The position numbers and the translations under genes are program-made. This document shows positions 1 to 8,276 of a stretch of DNA of 64,000 nt, piece after piece (the stretch's first letter is position 1; every line of letters begins with the position of its first letter). Source of the DNA: CAYPNP01 sp964412195 (GTDB lineage Bacteria > Acidobacteriota > JAAYUB01); NCBI GenBank assembly GCA_964412195.1, contig CAYPNP010000002.1, positions 372,001-436,000 of the forward strand, given 5' to 3'. Below the pieces are notes generated by a model that was given only the letters and a program-made list of their open reading frames with translations, was not told the DNA's origin and did not search any database.

Positions 1-15
1 AATGGAGGCAAGCGT

Positions 16-594
16 ATGACGACTTACTTGGAGGTTCGCTGGCACGGGCGCGGCGGCCAGGGGACAGTCACCGGCGCCAAGACCCTCGCCGAGGCGATCC
101 TGAACGTCGGCAAACATATCCAGGCGTTTCCCGAGTACGGACCCGAGCGGCGCGGTGCGCCGGTCCGGGTGTACAACCGGTTTTCGAGCAATCCGATCCG
201 GGTGCACACCCCCGTGAAAACCCCGGACGTCATCATCGTGGTCGATCCAACCCTCATCGGCGCGGCGGACCTCACCGGCGGCGCCAAGGACAATTCGATC
301 TTCCTGATCAACTCCACCGAGGAGGCCCCGGCCCTGCGCAAGAAACTCGGACTTCTGCCCACCCAGAAGCTGTTCATCATCCCGGCGACCAAGATCAGCG
401 TGGAGGAGATCGGGCGGGCCCTGCCGAACGTCCCGATGCTCGGCGGATTCACCAAGGCCGTGCCCATGATCGGCATCGACGAGCTGATGAAGGAGATCCG
501 CGAGAGCTTCGAGGGCAAGTTCCCGGAAAAAATCATCGAGGGTAACCTCGCGGCCACCCGCCGTGGGTACGAGGAGGCAAAGAGCGATGTTTAA
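16..594 (+). CDS. porG: Pyruvate (2-oxoacid):ferredoxin oxidoreductase, gamma subunit
   Basis: This 192-residue protein is the gamma subunit of a four-subunit 2-oxoacid:ferredoxin oxidoreductase, which oxidises pyruvate with CoA to acetyl-CoA and CO2 and reduces ferredoxin in the cytoplasm. The glycine-rich GRGGQG motif at residues 11-16 and the following helix are typical of the subunit, and the length is normal for the family. A GGAGG ribosome site lies just upstream of the ATG. The stop overlaps the porD start by 8 nt, so G-D-A-B forms one translationally coupled operon. Substrate preference (pyruvate versus another 2-oxoacid) is inferred from the subunit set and was not tested. Confidence 0.93.
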   Translation: MTTYLEVRWHGRGGQGTVTGAKTLAEAILNVGKHIQAFPEYGPERRGAPVRVYNRFSSNPIRVHTPVKTPDVIIVVDPTLIGAADLTGGAKDNSIFLINSTEEAPALRKKLGLLPTQKLFIIPATKISVEEIGRALPNVPMLGGFTKAVPMIGIDELMKEIRESFEGKFPEKIIEGNLAATRRGYEEAKSDV

Positions 595-877
595 GCTGAA
601 GAACTGGAAGGAAGTTCCCATCGGCGGCGCCGTGGACCAGCCGGGATCCGCCATGGAGAACAAGACCGGCTCCTGGCGCGTCGAGCGCCCGATCTGGGAC
701 GAGGCCAAATGCATCCACTGCCTGCGCTGCTGGGTGTTCTGCCCCGACATGAGCATCAACACGGTCGACGGCAAGATGACCGGCATGAACTACGAGTACT
801 GCAAGGGCTGCGGGATCTGCGCCCAGGTGTGCCCCGAAAAGGTCAAGGCCATCACCATGCAGCCGGAAGAACAGTAA
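587..877 (+). CDS. porD: Pyruvate:ferredoxin oxidoreductase, delta subunit (2x[4Fe-4S] ferredoxin)
   Basis: This 96-residue ferredoxin-like subunit passes electrons from the POR catalytic core to free ferredoxin. Two classic cluster motifs are visible: C42-x2-C45-x2-C48-x3-C52-P and C72-x2-C75-x2-C78-x3-C82-P. The N-terminal 35 residues precede the ferredoxin fold, as is usual for PorD. I chose the ATG at 587, inside the end of porG, because the longer reading frame from 563 only adds residues that overlap porG. The gene sits between porG and porA in the usual gamma-delta-alpha-beta order. Confidence 0.93.
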   Translation: MFKLKNWKEVPIGGAVDQPGSAMENKTGSWRVERPIWDEAKCIHCLRCWVFCPDMSINTVDGKMTGMNYEYCKGCGICAQVCPEKVKAITMQPEEQ

Positions 878-893
878 GAAGGAGGCACACACC

Positions 894-2075
894 ATGGCAA
901 AAATCGTCGCAACCACCGGCAACTCCGCCATCGCCTACGCGATGAAGCAGATCAACCCGGACGTCTGCGCCGCCTACCCGATCACCCCCTCCACCCAGGT
1001 CATGGAGGAGTTCTCGAAGTACGTGGCCGACGGCGTCGTCAACACCAACCTGGTCGCCGTCGAGAGCGAGCACAGCGCCATGAGCGCCTGCGTGGGCGCC
1101 GCGGCCGCGGGCGGGCGGGTCATCACCGCCACCAGCGCCAACGGCATGGCCCTGATGTGGGAGATGCTCTACATCGCCGCGGGCATGCGCCTGCCCATCA
1201 CCCTGGCCCTCGTCAACCGCGCCCTTAGCGCCCCCATCAACATCCACTGCGACCACAGCGACTCCTTCGGCGCGCGCGACACCGGCTGGATCCAGCTGTA
1301 CTCCGAGAACGCCCAGGAAGCCTACGACAACATGATCATGGCCATCCGGATCGGCGAGCACAACGACGTCCGCCTGCCCGTGATGGTCTGCCAAGACGGC
1401 TTCATCATCAGCCACTCCATCGAACGGATGGAGTACCTCGAGGACGAACAGGTCCAGAAATTCGTCGGGCCCTTCCAGCCGAAGTACGCCCTGCTCGACT
1501 ACGACAATCCCGTCACGCTCGGCTCGCTGGACCTGCAGGACTACTACATCGAGCACAAGCGCGAGCAGCACGAGGCCTACAAGCGGGCCCTGCCGGTGAT
1601 CGACCAGGTGACCAAGGAATTCGCGGCGCTGACCGGCCGCTCCTATGGCATGTTCGAATCCTACCGGCTGGATGACGCCGAGATCGCCGTCGTGGTCGTC
1701 AACTCCTCCGCCGGCACGATGAAGGACATCGTCGACCAGTACCGGAGCAAGGGCGTCAAGGTCGGCCTCCTGAAGCCCCGCGTCTACCGGCCCTTCCCGA
1801 TGGCGCACTACGCCAAGGCGCTCGGCCACCTGAAGGCGCTGACCGTGCTGGATCGGGTGGACTCCTTCGGCGCGCCGGCCGGCCCGCTGGCCATGGAAGT
1901 ACGCTCCGCGCTGTACGACCTCCCGAAGCGCCCCGTCACCATCAGCAAGATTTACGGCCTGGGCGGACGCGACCTCGAGGAGCAGCACTGCCAGTACGTC
2001 CTTGACGAGCTGGTGCAGGTCGCCCAGACCGGCAAGTATGCCAATCTCTGTGAATACATCACAGTGCGCGAATAG
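894..2075 (+). CDS. porA: Pyruvate:ferredoxin oxidoreductase, alpha subunit
   Basis: This 393-residue protein is the alpha subunit and carries the pyrimidine-binding (domain I) and transketolase C-terminal-like (domain II) folds of POR. The signature YPITPST occurs near residues 23-29, followed by the acidic SEHSAMSACVGAAAAG segment that contacts thiamine diphosphate. Length matches stand-alone PorA of anaerobes. An AAGGAGG site lies about 10 nt before the ATG. It works with PorB, which supplies the rest of the ThDP site. Assignment is firm; only the exact 2-oxoacid substrate is inferred. Confidence 0.95.
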   Translation: MAKIVATTGNSAIAYAMKQINPDVCAAYPITPSTQVMEEFSKYVADGVVNTNLVAVESEHSAMSACVGAAAAGGRVITATSANGMALMWEMLYIAAGMRLPITLALVNRALSAPINIHCDHSDSFGARDTGWIQLYSENAQEAYDNMIMAIRIGEHNDVRLPVMVCQDGFIISHSIERMEYLEDEQVQKFVGPFQPKYALLDYDNPVTLGSLDLQDYYIEHKREQHEAYKRALPVIDQVTKEFAALTGRSYGMFESYRLDDAEIAVVVVNSSAGTMKDIVDQYRSKGVKVGLLKPRVYRPFPMAHYAKALGHLKALTVLDRVDSFGAPAGPLAMEVRSALYDLPKRPVTISKIYGLGGRDLEEQHCQYVLDELVQVAQTGKYANLCEYITVRE

Positions 2076-2096
2076 TGTGAGGAACGAGGTGTAACC

Positions 2097-3041
2097 ATGG
2101 CAACCCTGAAAGAACTGTCCAAGAAACCGGACTACTTCACCGCAGGACACCGGCTCTGCGCCGGCTGCGGCATCCCGATCATCCCGAAGCTGCTCTACAA
2201 GGTGACGGACTACGACATCATCGTGTCCAGCGCCACCGGCTGCTTCGAGGTGGCCACCACCATCTACCCCTATACCTCGTGGCTCAAGCCGTTCGTCCAC
2301 AGCGCGTTCGAGAACTCGGCCGCCACCATCAGCGGCGTGGAGGCCATGTACCAATCCCTGAAGAAGCAGGGCAAGATCCCCGCCGAGCGGAAGCTCAAGT
2401 TCGTGGCCTTCGGCGGCGACGGCGGCACGTACGATATCGGCCTGCAGTCGCTGTCCGGCGCCCTCGAGCGCGGCCACGACATCCTGTACATCTGCTACGA
2501 CAACGGCGCGTACATGAACACCGGCATCCAGCGCTCCAGCGCCACCCCCTACGGGGCGGCCACCACGACCTCCCCCGCCGGCAAGGTCATCCCGGGCAAG
2601 ATGCAGAAACGCAAGGACCTGACCAACATCGCCGCCGCCCACCACGTCGAGTTCGTGGGCCAGAGCGCCGTCAGCCACTGGAACGACCTGGCCACCAAGC
2701 TCAAGAAGGGCCTGGACGTGGACGGCCCGGCGTTCCTGAACGTGATCTCGCCGTGCGTGCCGGGCTGGATGACGCCCTCCGACCAGAGCATCGAGATCAC
2801 CCGGCTCGCCGTGGAAACCTGCTACTGGCCACTGTTCGAGGTGGAAAATGGCGTGCTCAAGATCAACTACAAGCCCAAGACCAAGCTGCCGGTCCGCGAG
2901 TGGACCAAGACGCAGGGCCGCTTCCGCCACCTGAGCAAGCCGGAGTTCTCTTACGTCCTCGACGAGCTGCAGCGCCAGGTGGACGAGTACTGGGAGTACC
3001 TGCTCCGCCAGGAAGCCCTGACGGCCCCCGCCGCCAAGTAA
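2097..3041 (+). CDS. porB: Pyruvate:ferredoxin oxidoreductase, beta subunit
   Basis: This 314-residue subunit binds thiamine diphosphate and the proximal [4Fe-4S] cluster. Four cysteines in the expected places (C21, C24, C49 and C220) are the likely cluster ligands. The ThDP/Mg motif begins at GGDGG (106-110) and continues to the YDNGAYMNTG segment around 134-143. It is the last gene of the operon and is followed by a strong hairpin terminator. Together with PorA it provides acetyl-CoA and low-potential electrons, consistent with an anaerobic lifestyle. Confidence 0.95.
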   Translation: MATLKELSKKPDYFTAGHRLCAGCGIPIIPKLLYKVTDYDIIVSSATGCFEVATTIYPYTSWLKPFVHSAFENSAATISGVEAMYQSLKKQGKIPAERKLKFVAFGGDGGTYDIGLQSLSGALERGHDILYICYDNGAYMNTGIQRSSATPYGAATTTSPAGKVIPGKMQKRKDLTNIAAAHHVEFVGQSAVSHWNDLATKLKKGLDVDGPAFLNVISPCVPGWMTPSDQSIEITRLAVETCYWPLFEVENGVLKINYKPKTKLPVREWTKTQGRFRHLSKPEFSYVLDELQRQVDEYWEYLLRQEALTAPAAK

Positions 3042-3060
3042 CATCCCGACAAATCCTCGC

Positions 3061-3096
3061 CGGGCGGGAATCCTCCGATTCCCGCCCGTTTCATTT
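3061..3096 (+). terminator. Rho-independent terminator after porGDAB
   Basis: An 11-bp GC-rich perfect stem (CGGGCGGGAAT pairing with ATTCCCGCCCG) with a 6-nt loop is followed by a T-rich TTTCATTT tail, 20 nt after the porB stop codon. Confidence 0.8.
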
Positions 3097-3214
3097 CCGG
3101 CTGCTCCGGGAAGGCGGGTCGATGACCGACAAGCAGTCCAGGCCGGCTATCCCGGATGGGGTACGGGAAACGCCGGCGACTGCCGGCGTCCATCGGATCG
3201 TTGGGCGCGGAGGC

Positions 3215-3559
3215 TCAGGGCTTGAGGAAGGAGGCGATGGCGTCCCGCTCGCTGCTGTAGGATTCGAACACCGTGAGCAGCTTGGTCATCTGCAGGAGAT
3301 TGGAAACCTTCTGGGACGCCCGCACCAGCTTGACGCTGCCCCCCTGGGCGTTGACGGTCGTGTAGCAGTTGACCAGTTCGCCGATGCCGGAGCTGTCCAG
3401 GTACGAGACGTCTTCCAGGTTCAGCAGGATGTTGCGGAATCCGTCGTTCATGACGTCCCGGATGGTGTTCCGGAAGTTGTACAGGGCCTCGCCGATGACC
3501 ACGCGGCCGGCGAGGTCCACCACCGCGACGTTGCTGATTTTGCGCACCGCGACGTTCAT
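3215..3559 (-). CDS. STAS-domain anti-sigma-factor antagonist
   Basis: This 114-residue single STAS domain resembles SpoIIAA/RsbV. The conserved loop DSSGIGEL at residues 55-62 contains the serine that partner kinases phosphorylate. It lies directly downstream of an RsbW-like ATPase gene on the same strand with a 1-nt gap, so the two probably form a partner-switching pair: the kinase phosphorylates the STAS protein, and the dephosphorylated form sequesters the kinase. No sigma factor gene is adjacent, so the downstream target is unknown. A second STAS gene lies at 34414-34752. Confidence 0.88.
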   Translation of the reverse strand: MNVAVRKISNVAVVDLAGRVVIGEALYNFRNTIRDVMNDGFRNILLNLEDVSYLDSSGIGELVNCYTTVNAQGGSVKLVRASQKVSNLLQMTKLLTVFESYSSERDAIASFLKP

Positions 3560-3560
3560 G

Positions 3561-4007
3561 TCAGTTGCTTTCCACCTGCTTCTGGAAAGATAGCTTCTTT
3601 TCCATGACCACCGAAGTCCCGGCGGAGATCCCGCGCCGGAACGACACGTTGTCCATGAAGGACCGGATGTAGAAAATCCCGCGCCCCGAAGGCTTCAGGA
3701 TGTTCTCGTCGTTCAGGGGATTCGGCACCTCGTCCACGTTGAAGCCCTTCCCCTCGTCGGTCACTTCCACGTGAAGCGTGCTGTCGTCGATCCGGACCAG
3801 CAGCTGGACATACTTCTCGGGATTGAACTGGTTGCCGTGCTTGATGGCGTTGATGACCGCCTCCCGCACGGCCAGGGAGATCCAGAACACCTCGTCCTCG
3901 ATCACCGAGAACTTGTGGAGGATTCTCTGCACCACGTCCTGCGTCAGATCGATGAAGAACAGCTCGCTGATGAATCGCAGGCTGATCAGCTCTTGGTGCA
4001 CATCCAT
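3561..4007 (-). CDS. Anti-sigma-factor-type serine kinase (RsbW/SpoIIAB-like GHKL ATPase)
   Basis: This 148-residue protein is a stand-alone GHKL ATPase of the RsbW/SpoIIAB type. The N box has E49 and N53 (EAVINAIKHGN), the G1 box is DEGKGF at 84-89 and the second glycine box is GRGI at 108-111. There is no sensor or dimerisation domain, as expected for an anti-sigma kinase. It precedes the STAS gene and is probably cotranscribed with it. The kinase target should be that STAS protein; whether it also binds a sigma factor or another effector cannot be told from sequence. Confidence 0.85.
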   Translation of the reverse strand: MDVHQELISLRFISELFFIDLTQDVVQRILHKFSVIEDEVFWISLAVREAVINAIKHGNQFNPEKYVQLLVRIDDSTLHVEVTDEGKGFNVDEVPNPLNDENILKPSGRGIFYIRSFMDNVSFRRGISAGTSVVMEKKLSFQKQVESN

Positions 4008-4096
4008 CGACCGGAGCTCCCATGATGAGATATCATAAACTTACCCCGCCCCCCCAGAGTTGTCAAGCAGGAAACGCCTCGTCCTACGATAGGCGC

Positions 4097-4375
4097 ATGG
4101 ACCAATGGCGCCTCCTCCGCACCAGGGGCCCGCTCGCCGGGAGCCAGTGGGTGCTGCCAGCAGGCGAATCCGTCCGGATCGGTCGGGCGCCGGGCAACCG
4201 GATTGCCATCCCCGACGCGGCCTTGTCTTGACAACGCAGACCGGGAACACCTGCAGCCGGCCGACTGGAAATGGCACCTGGGCACCGGCGACTGTTTCAA
4301 GGGAATTCACTTCGACCGGGTGGAAAAGGCCATCCTGGAGCGGATCGTTCAGACCATCAGGGGCTTGGGGGGATC
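4097..4375 (+). pseudogene. Remnant of an FHA-domain sigma54-dependent activator
   Basis: From the ATG at 4097, the first 44 codons read as the N-terminal half of an FHA domain: a VLPAGESVRIGR core followed by NRIAIPDAALS, where the phosphothreonine-binding loop should continue with an R-x-H. Instead a TGA interrupts at 4229-4231. Immediately afterwards, in a different frame, the sequence reads LDNA, then HLQPADW, then FDRVEKAILERIV. That resembles the C-terminal edge of a sigma54 AAA+ domain leading into a Fis-type helix-turn-helix. The central ATPase domain and the HTH are missing. I read this as a large internal deletion plus frameshift; the family assignment is inferred from motif memory. 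Confidence 0.55.
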
Positions 4376-5929
4376 TCCCTCCACCGATCCGAGTTGAAGG
4401 ATCTGGACCACCTTCTTCTGAAACTCTTGAAGACTGAACGGCTTGCCGATGAATCCGGCCGCTCCCTGGCTGAGCAGGTCCCGGTTCTGGGACATGTAAT
4501 CCTGCCCGCTGACGAAGAGGACCGGCAGGTTGGGCAGCAGCCGGCGGATCTGCTGGAAGATGTCGATTCCGGACATGTCCTCCAGCACCATGTCGAGGAT
4601 CACCAGCCGGATCTCCTTCCCTTCCTGAACCATGGCTTCGAGAGCCTCCTCCCCCGACTTGGCGGGGATGACCCGGAGCCCGATCTCGCCGAGGATCCGC
4701 TTCATGATTTCCAGGATGTCCGGTTCATCATCCACCACCAGCACCGAGGCCGGCTTCATCCTGGGGGGGCTTTTCCGGCGTTTCTCCACTCCCGCGGAAG
4801 CCCCGACCGCCGGCATGGTGTAGGCGGGCAGGAACATTTTCACCGTGGTCCCCTTGCCCCGCTTGCTGGACAAGCGGATTTCACCCCCGTGGGCCTGGAC
4901 GATGCCGAGCGCGACCGGCAGGCCCAGGCCGAGGCTCTCGCTGCTCTGCTTGGTGGTGAAGAACGGTTCGAAGGCCTGGGCCACTTCTTCGCCGTCCATG
5001 CCCCGGCCACTGTCGGCGATGGCGATCTGGACCGCCTGGTACATTTCCACGGACTGGAAGGCGTCGGGCGTCGAGATCCGCCGCCGTTTCAGCGCCGCCT
5101 GGATGGTGATGCGGCCCGGCCTCCCGCCGTAAGACTCGACCGCGTTCAGGAAAACGTTTTCAATCGCCTCCATCAACTGGAAGCGGTCCCCCATCAGATA
5201 TATCCGCCGATTCATCGGACTGACCTCGAACGCCACCGAGTGCTTCTGCGCCACCGGAGTCATCTTCTCGACCACCTCCTGCAGCAGAGCGTTCACCTCC
5301 ACCGGCGCGGTGAAGGACCGGTCCCGGCCCGAAAAAGAGGAGAGCCTCCGGTTCACGTCGGCTCCCCGCTCCGCCAGTCTCTCGATACCAACGGCGTAGG
5401 CCGCGATGGGCGACTTGCTGTCGTCCAGCCACTGCCGGATCAGCCCGGCGTACCCCTTGATCCCCGCCAGGATGTTGTTGAAATTGTGGGTGATCCCGGC
5501 AGTGAGAGTGACGAGGGACTGGTATTTTTCCATTTCCAGGTTCTGGCGGTACAGTGCCAGGTTCCGGGAGCTGTCGTAGAAATGCAGGAGGTACTCGTAT
5601 CGTTTCTTGGAGGGAAGCGGCATGAAGTCCAGGTCGAACCGGATGCTGCCCCCGCCGGCGCCCTTGCCGGCGCCGAAGAAGGCGGCGCTTCGCCGAGAGC
5701 GTCGCTGGATGAGCTGCAGCAACCGGGAGGCAATCCTCGTTTCCAGCCGGGCCAGCAGTTCGGCCGCGCTGCCGATCTCGCCGAACCAGGCGGTGAACTG
5801 GCGGTTGACGAAAACGATCTCCCCCGCACCGTCCAGGCAGGCAACCGGATCCACCCAGAAATTCAATTGGCAGGTCTTCAAGCAGTCCGGGAAATGATCA
5901 GCCGACTTTGCCCCTGTCCGCTTGGCCAT
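4349..5929 (-). CDS. Hybrid sensor histidine kinase with C-terminal receiver domain
   Basis: This 526-residue cytoplasmic protein has a PAS-like N-terminal region (about 20-125), a HisKA segment with phospho-acceptor His148 (THNFNN), a HATPase_c domain (N box around 257-262, DSGRGM at 306-311, GLGLP near 334-338) and a receiver domain (about 394-512) with acidic pocket DDE at 400-402, phospho-acceptor Asp446 and Lys496. No membrane segment is seen, so it senses an internal signal. No output regulator lies alongside except the decayed FHA-sigma54 activator fragment that it overlaps tail to tail, which may have been its former partner. It may signal through phosphotransfer to a protein encoded elsewhere. 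Confidence 0.88.
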   Translation of the reverse strand: MAKRTGAKSADHFPDCLKTCQLNFWVDPVACLDGAGEIVFVNRQFTAWFGEIGSAAELLARLETRIASRLLQLIQRRSRRSAAFFGAGKGAGGGSIRFDLDFMPLPSKKRYEYLLHFYDSSRNLALYRQNLEMEKYQSLVTLTAGITHNFNNILAGIKGYAGLIRQWLDDSKSPIAAYAVGIERLAERGADVNRRLSSFSGRDRSFTAPVEVNALLQEVVEKMTPVAQKHSVAFEVSPMNRRIYLMGDRFQLMEAIENVFLNAVESYGGRPGRITIQAALKRRRISTPDAFQSVEMYQAVQIAIADSGRGMDGEEVAQAFEPFFTTKQSSESLGLGLPVALGIVQAHGGEIRLSSKRGKGTTVKMFLPAYTMPAVGASAGVEKRRKSPPRMKPASVLVVDDEPDILEIMKRILGEIGLRVIPAKSGEEALEAMVQEGKEIRLVILDMVLEDMSGIDIFQQIRRLLPNLPVLFVSGQDYMSQNRDLLSQGAAGFIGKPFSLQEFQKKVVQILQLGSVEGDPPKPLMV

Positions 5930-6098
5930 ACACCCCCTTGACAGCCCGTTCAGAATGACTCCGTTCGGATTTTATCCACATCCGCCCCGCTTGCCAAGCA
6001 AAATCCTTTTCCCGCACGGCTGCAGCTCGAATTTCCGCTTTCATTTTTTTAAAAAATGTTTACAATTGTTGTGATTTTTCCAAGGAGGCATCAAATTT

Positions 6099-7052
6099 AT
6101 GAGCGACCAACCGAAAGGCCCGGGCGTTCCGCCCCCTCCGCCGGTGAACGACCCCATGTTCCGGACCCTCGACAAGACCGGTCCGCTGGAAAAAGCCGTC
6201 CGCAACGCCAAGAAGGAAGGCGGCGGCTCCTGGCTCATCCCGGGGATCCTGTTCGCCTGCGTCTTCCTGCTGCTCGCGTACTGCATCTTCCTGACCGTGA
6301 TGAACAACAAGGCGGATGACAAGATCCTGCAGCTGACCAAGGACCTCGACTCCTCGGACAACCGGATCGACCAGCTGGAGGAGCAGATCTACAAGACCCA
6401 GAATGAGCTGGCCAAGCAGATCGATGCTACCAGCCGGGAGCTGTCCTCCGTCCAGCAGCAGCAGTCCCAGCAGGTGGCTCGGCTGAGCGACGAGATGGCG
6501 AGGAAAGCCGGCAAGGAGGAAGTCGCCTCCGTCAATCGGAAGACGGAGACGATCGGCTCGACGGTGGGCACCCTCAAGGACAACCTCCAGAACGTCGACC
6601 AGTCCGTCAAGCAGGTGGACACCAAGGTGGGCGACCTGGGCCAGAAGGTCGAAGAACAGGGCAAAACCATCGAGGAGCAGCGCAAGCTGATCGAACAGAA
6701 CATCCACAACATCAACGCCACCCGCGAGATGCTGGACCAGACCACAAACAGCCTGATGAACCTGAAGACATCCCTCGACCGGGACTACTTCGTGTTCCAG
6801 TTGACGAAGAAGGCCGGGATCATCCGGGTGAAGGACGTGGGGCTGCGGTTGAAGAAGACCAAGCAGAAGGACCAGAACTTCGACATCGAGATCTTCTACG
6901 ACGACCAGAAGATGGCGAAGAAGAAGGTCGCAGCCAACGAGCCCGTGTACTTCTTCAAGATGGGATACAAGAAACCCTATGAGATGGTCTGCACCAAGGT
7001 GCAGGACGACCAGATCCAGGGCTACATCTCCGTCCCGAAAGTCACCGACTGA
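6099..7052 (+). CDS. Single-pass membrane protein with long periplasmic coiled coil, function unknown
   Basis: This 317-residue protein has a cytoplasmic proline-rich start, one transmembrane helix (about 49-68), a long heptad-rich coiled coil (about 74-225; rich in Q, E, K with repeated DQSVKQVD-type units) and a compact C-terminal beta-rich domain of about 80 residues. Topology would place the coiled coil outside the inner membrane. An AAGGAGG site 10 nt before the ATG supports the start. I do not recognise the family. Neighbours lspA and lolA act in lipoprotein traffic, which hints at an envelope role, but that is only context. Confidence 0.7.
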   Translation: MSDQPKGPGVPPPPPVNDPMFRTLDKTGPLEKAVRNAKKEGGGSWLIPGILFACVFLLLAYCIFLTVMNNKADDKILQLTKDLDSSDNRIDQLEEQIYKTQNELAKQIDATSRELSSVQQQQSQQVARLSDEMARKAGKEEVASVNRKTETIGSTVGTLKDNLQNVDQSVKQVDTKVGDLGQKVEEQGKTIEEQRKLIEQNIHNINATREMLDQTTNSLMNLKTSLDRDYFVFQLTKKAGIIRVKDVGLRLKKTKQKDQNFDIEIFYDDQKMAKKKVAANEPVYFFKMGYKKPYEMVCTKVQDDQIQGYISVPKVTD

Positions 7053-7109
7053 CCATAAACGCCCGCAGGCCGCCGTCCCCGCCGGCGGCGGCCCCGCGGA
7101 CACCTCGCC

Positions 7110-7595
7110 ATGAAGAAACCTCACTGGCTGGCTCTTGCCGGAACCTGCTTTCTCCTGGATGTGGCAACGAAGTTGTGGGTGGCCCAGCGTCTTCCGATCC
7201 GTGAGGAGATCGTTGTCATCACGGGCTTTTTCAGCATCACCCCCATCACCAACAACGGGATCGCGTTCAGCCTGCTCGCCGGCCCCGACTCCATCTGGAG
7301 GACGGCGTTGCTGACCGCAGCGGCGGCGATCTCCCTGGCCTACATCGCCTGGCTGGTCTGGCGTGAACCCCGCCTCGGCGGCCTGCTGGGCTCCGGTCTG
7401 GCGATGGTGAGCGGAGGGATCCTCGGCAATTCCGTCAACCGCCTCCTGACCGGCTCCGTCGTGGATTTCCTGGACTTCCACTTCCGCCACCTGGCCTGGC
7501 CCACCTTCAACCTGGCGGACACCTTCATCTCCGTGGGCGCCGGCTTGATCGTGCTGCATCTGCTCCGCCCGCCAAAGGAAAAGCCGTGCCCCTGA
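7110..7595 (+). CDS. lspA: Lipoprotein signal peptidase (signal peptidase II)
   Basis: This 161-residue inner-membrane aspartyl protease cleaves the signal peptide of diacylated prolipoproteins. Four hydrophobic segments are visible. The catalytic aspartates fit D119 in VVDFLDF and D137 in FNLADT, 18 residues apart as in characterised enzymes. The usually conserved GNxxDR motif reads GNSVNR, so its aspartate is replaced by Asn110. The reading frame overlaps the next gene by 10 nt, suggesting coexpression with the lipoprotein carrier LolA. Confidence 0.9.
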   Translation: MKKPHWLALAGTCFLLDVATKLWVAQRLPIREEIVVITGFFSITPITNNGIAFSLLAGPDSIWRTALLTAAAAISLAYIAWLVWREPRLGGLLGSGLAMVSGGILGNSVNRLLTGSVVDFLDFHFRHLAWPTFNLADTFISVGAGLIVLHLLRPPKEKPCP

Positions 7596-8206
7596 TCGCT
7601 GCCACCCTCCTCCTGTGCCTGGCGGGGACCGCCCCTGAACCGGACGCCCTCCGCCGGTTCCTGGACGATTTCCAGCGCGTCCAGACCCTCGAAGCCCGCT
7701 TCGAGCAGCAGGTCGAAACGGCGGCCGGGCTCGAGTCTGCGTCCGGCGTGGTCTGGATGCGGCGCCCCGACCGCTTGAAGTGGGAATACCAGCAGCCCGA
7801 ACGGAAGCTCTTCTTCCTCAAGAAGAACCGGTACCAATTCTACCTCCCCGGCGAAAATCAGCTGGTCGTGCAGGACCTGGAACCGGCCGAGCTCGACGAG
7901 ACGCCCCTGGTGTTCATCCTGGGCGGCCGGAAGGGACTGAAGGAGTCCTACTCCAGCCAGCTCGTCGAATCGCGGGACGGCCGGTGGCGCTATCTGCTGA
8001 CCGCCCGGAAAACGGGGGCGCCATTTCCCCGGGTCATCCTGACCCTTGCCGGGGAACCGCTGTTCATCGAGGAAATGGTCCTGCACGAGGACAGCGGGTC
8101 GGTTTACACCTACCGGTTCCGGGACGTCCGGTTCAATCCCAGGCTGCCGGGAGACCTGTTCGACTTCCGTCCCCCGCCCGGCGTGGAAATCGTCCGGATG
8201 GAATAG
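7586..8206 (+). CDS. lolA: Outer-membrane lipoprotein carrier protein LolA
   Basis: This 206-residue protein has a short hydrophobic N-terminal signal sequence (about 1-16) and then the LolA fold pattern, including the EARFEQQV segment and the VVWMRRPDRLKWEY region. LolA shuttles lipoproteins across the periplasm from the LolCDE transporter to the outer membrane. The start is a GTG inside the end of lspA (10-nt overlap), linking lipoprotein maturation and transport genes. No lolCDE or lolB is seen in the window. Confidence 0.85.
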   Translation: MPLIAATLLLCLAGTAPEPDALRRFLDDFQRVQTLEARFEQQVETAAGLESASGVVWMRRPDRLKWEYQQPERKLFFLKKNRYQFYLPGENQLVVQDLEPAELDETPLVFILGGRKGLKESYSSQLVESRDGRWRYLLTARKTGAPFPRVILTLAGEPLFIEEMVLHEDSGSVYTYRFRDVRFNPRLPGDLFDFRPPPGVEIVRME

Positions 8207-8276
8207 GCGCCCCCACGAAACTTCCGGACCCGTTCCGTCATCATTAGGTCCCGACAGGACACCAGAGCCGTTGACC

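Noticed and set aside
852..3044. A 730-codon open frame on the minus strand across porA and porB
   Set aside because: It is the mirror of strongly coding por genes in GC-rich DNA, has no ribosome site and its translation is a low-complexity Val/Ala/Gly/Asp-rich sequence.
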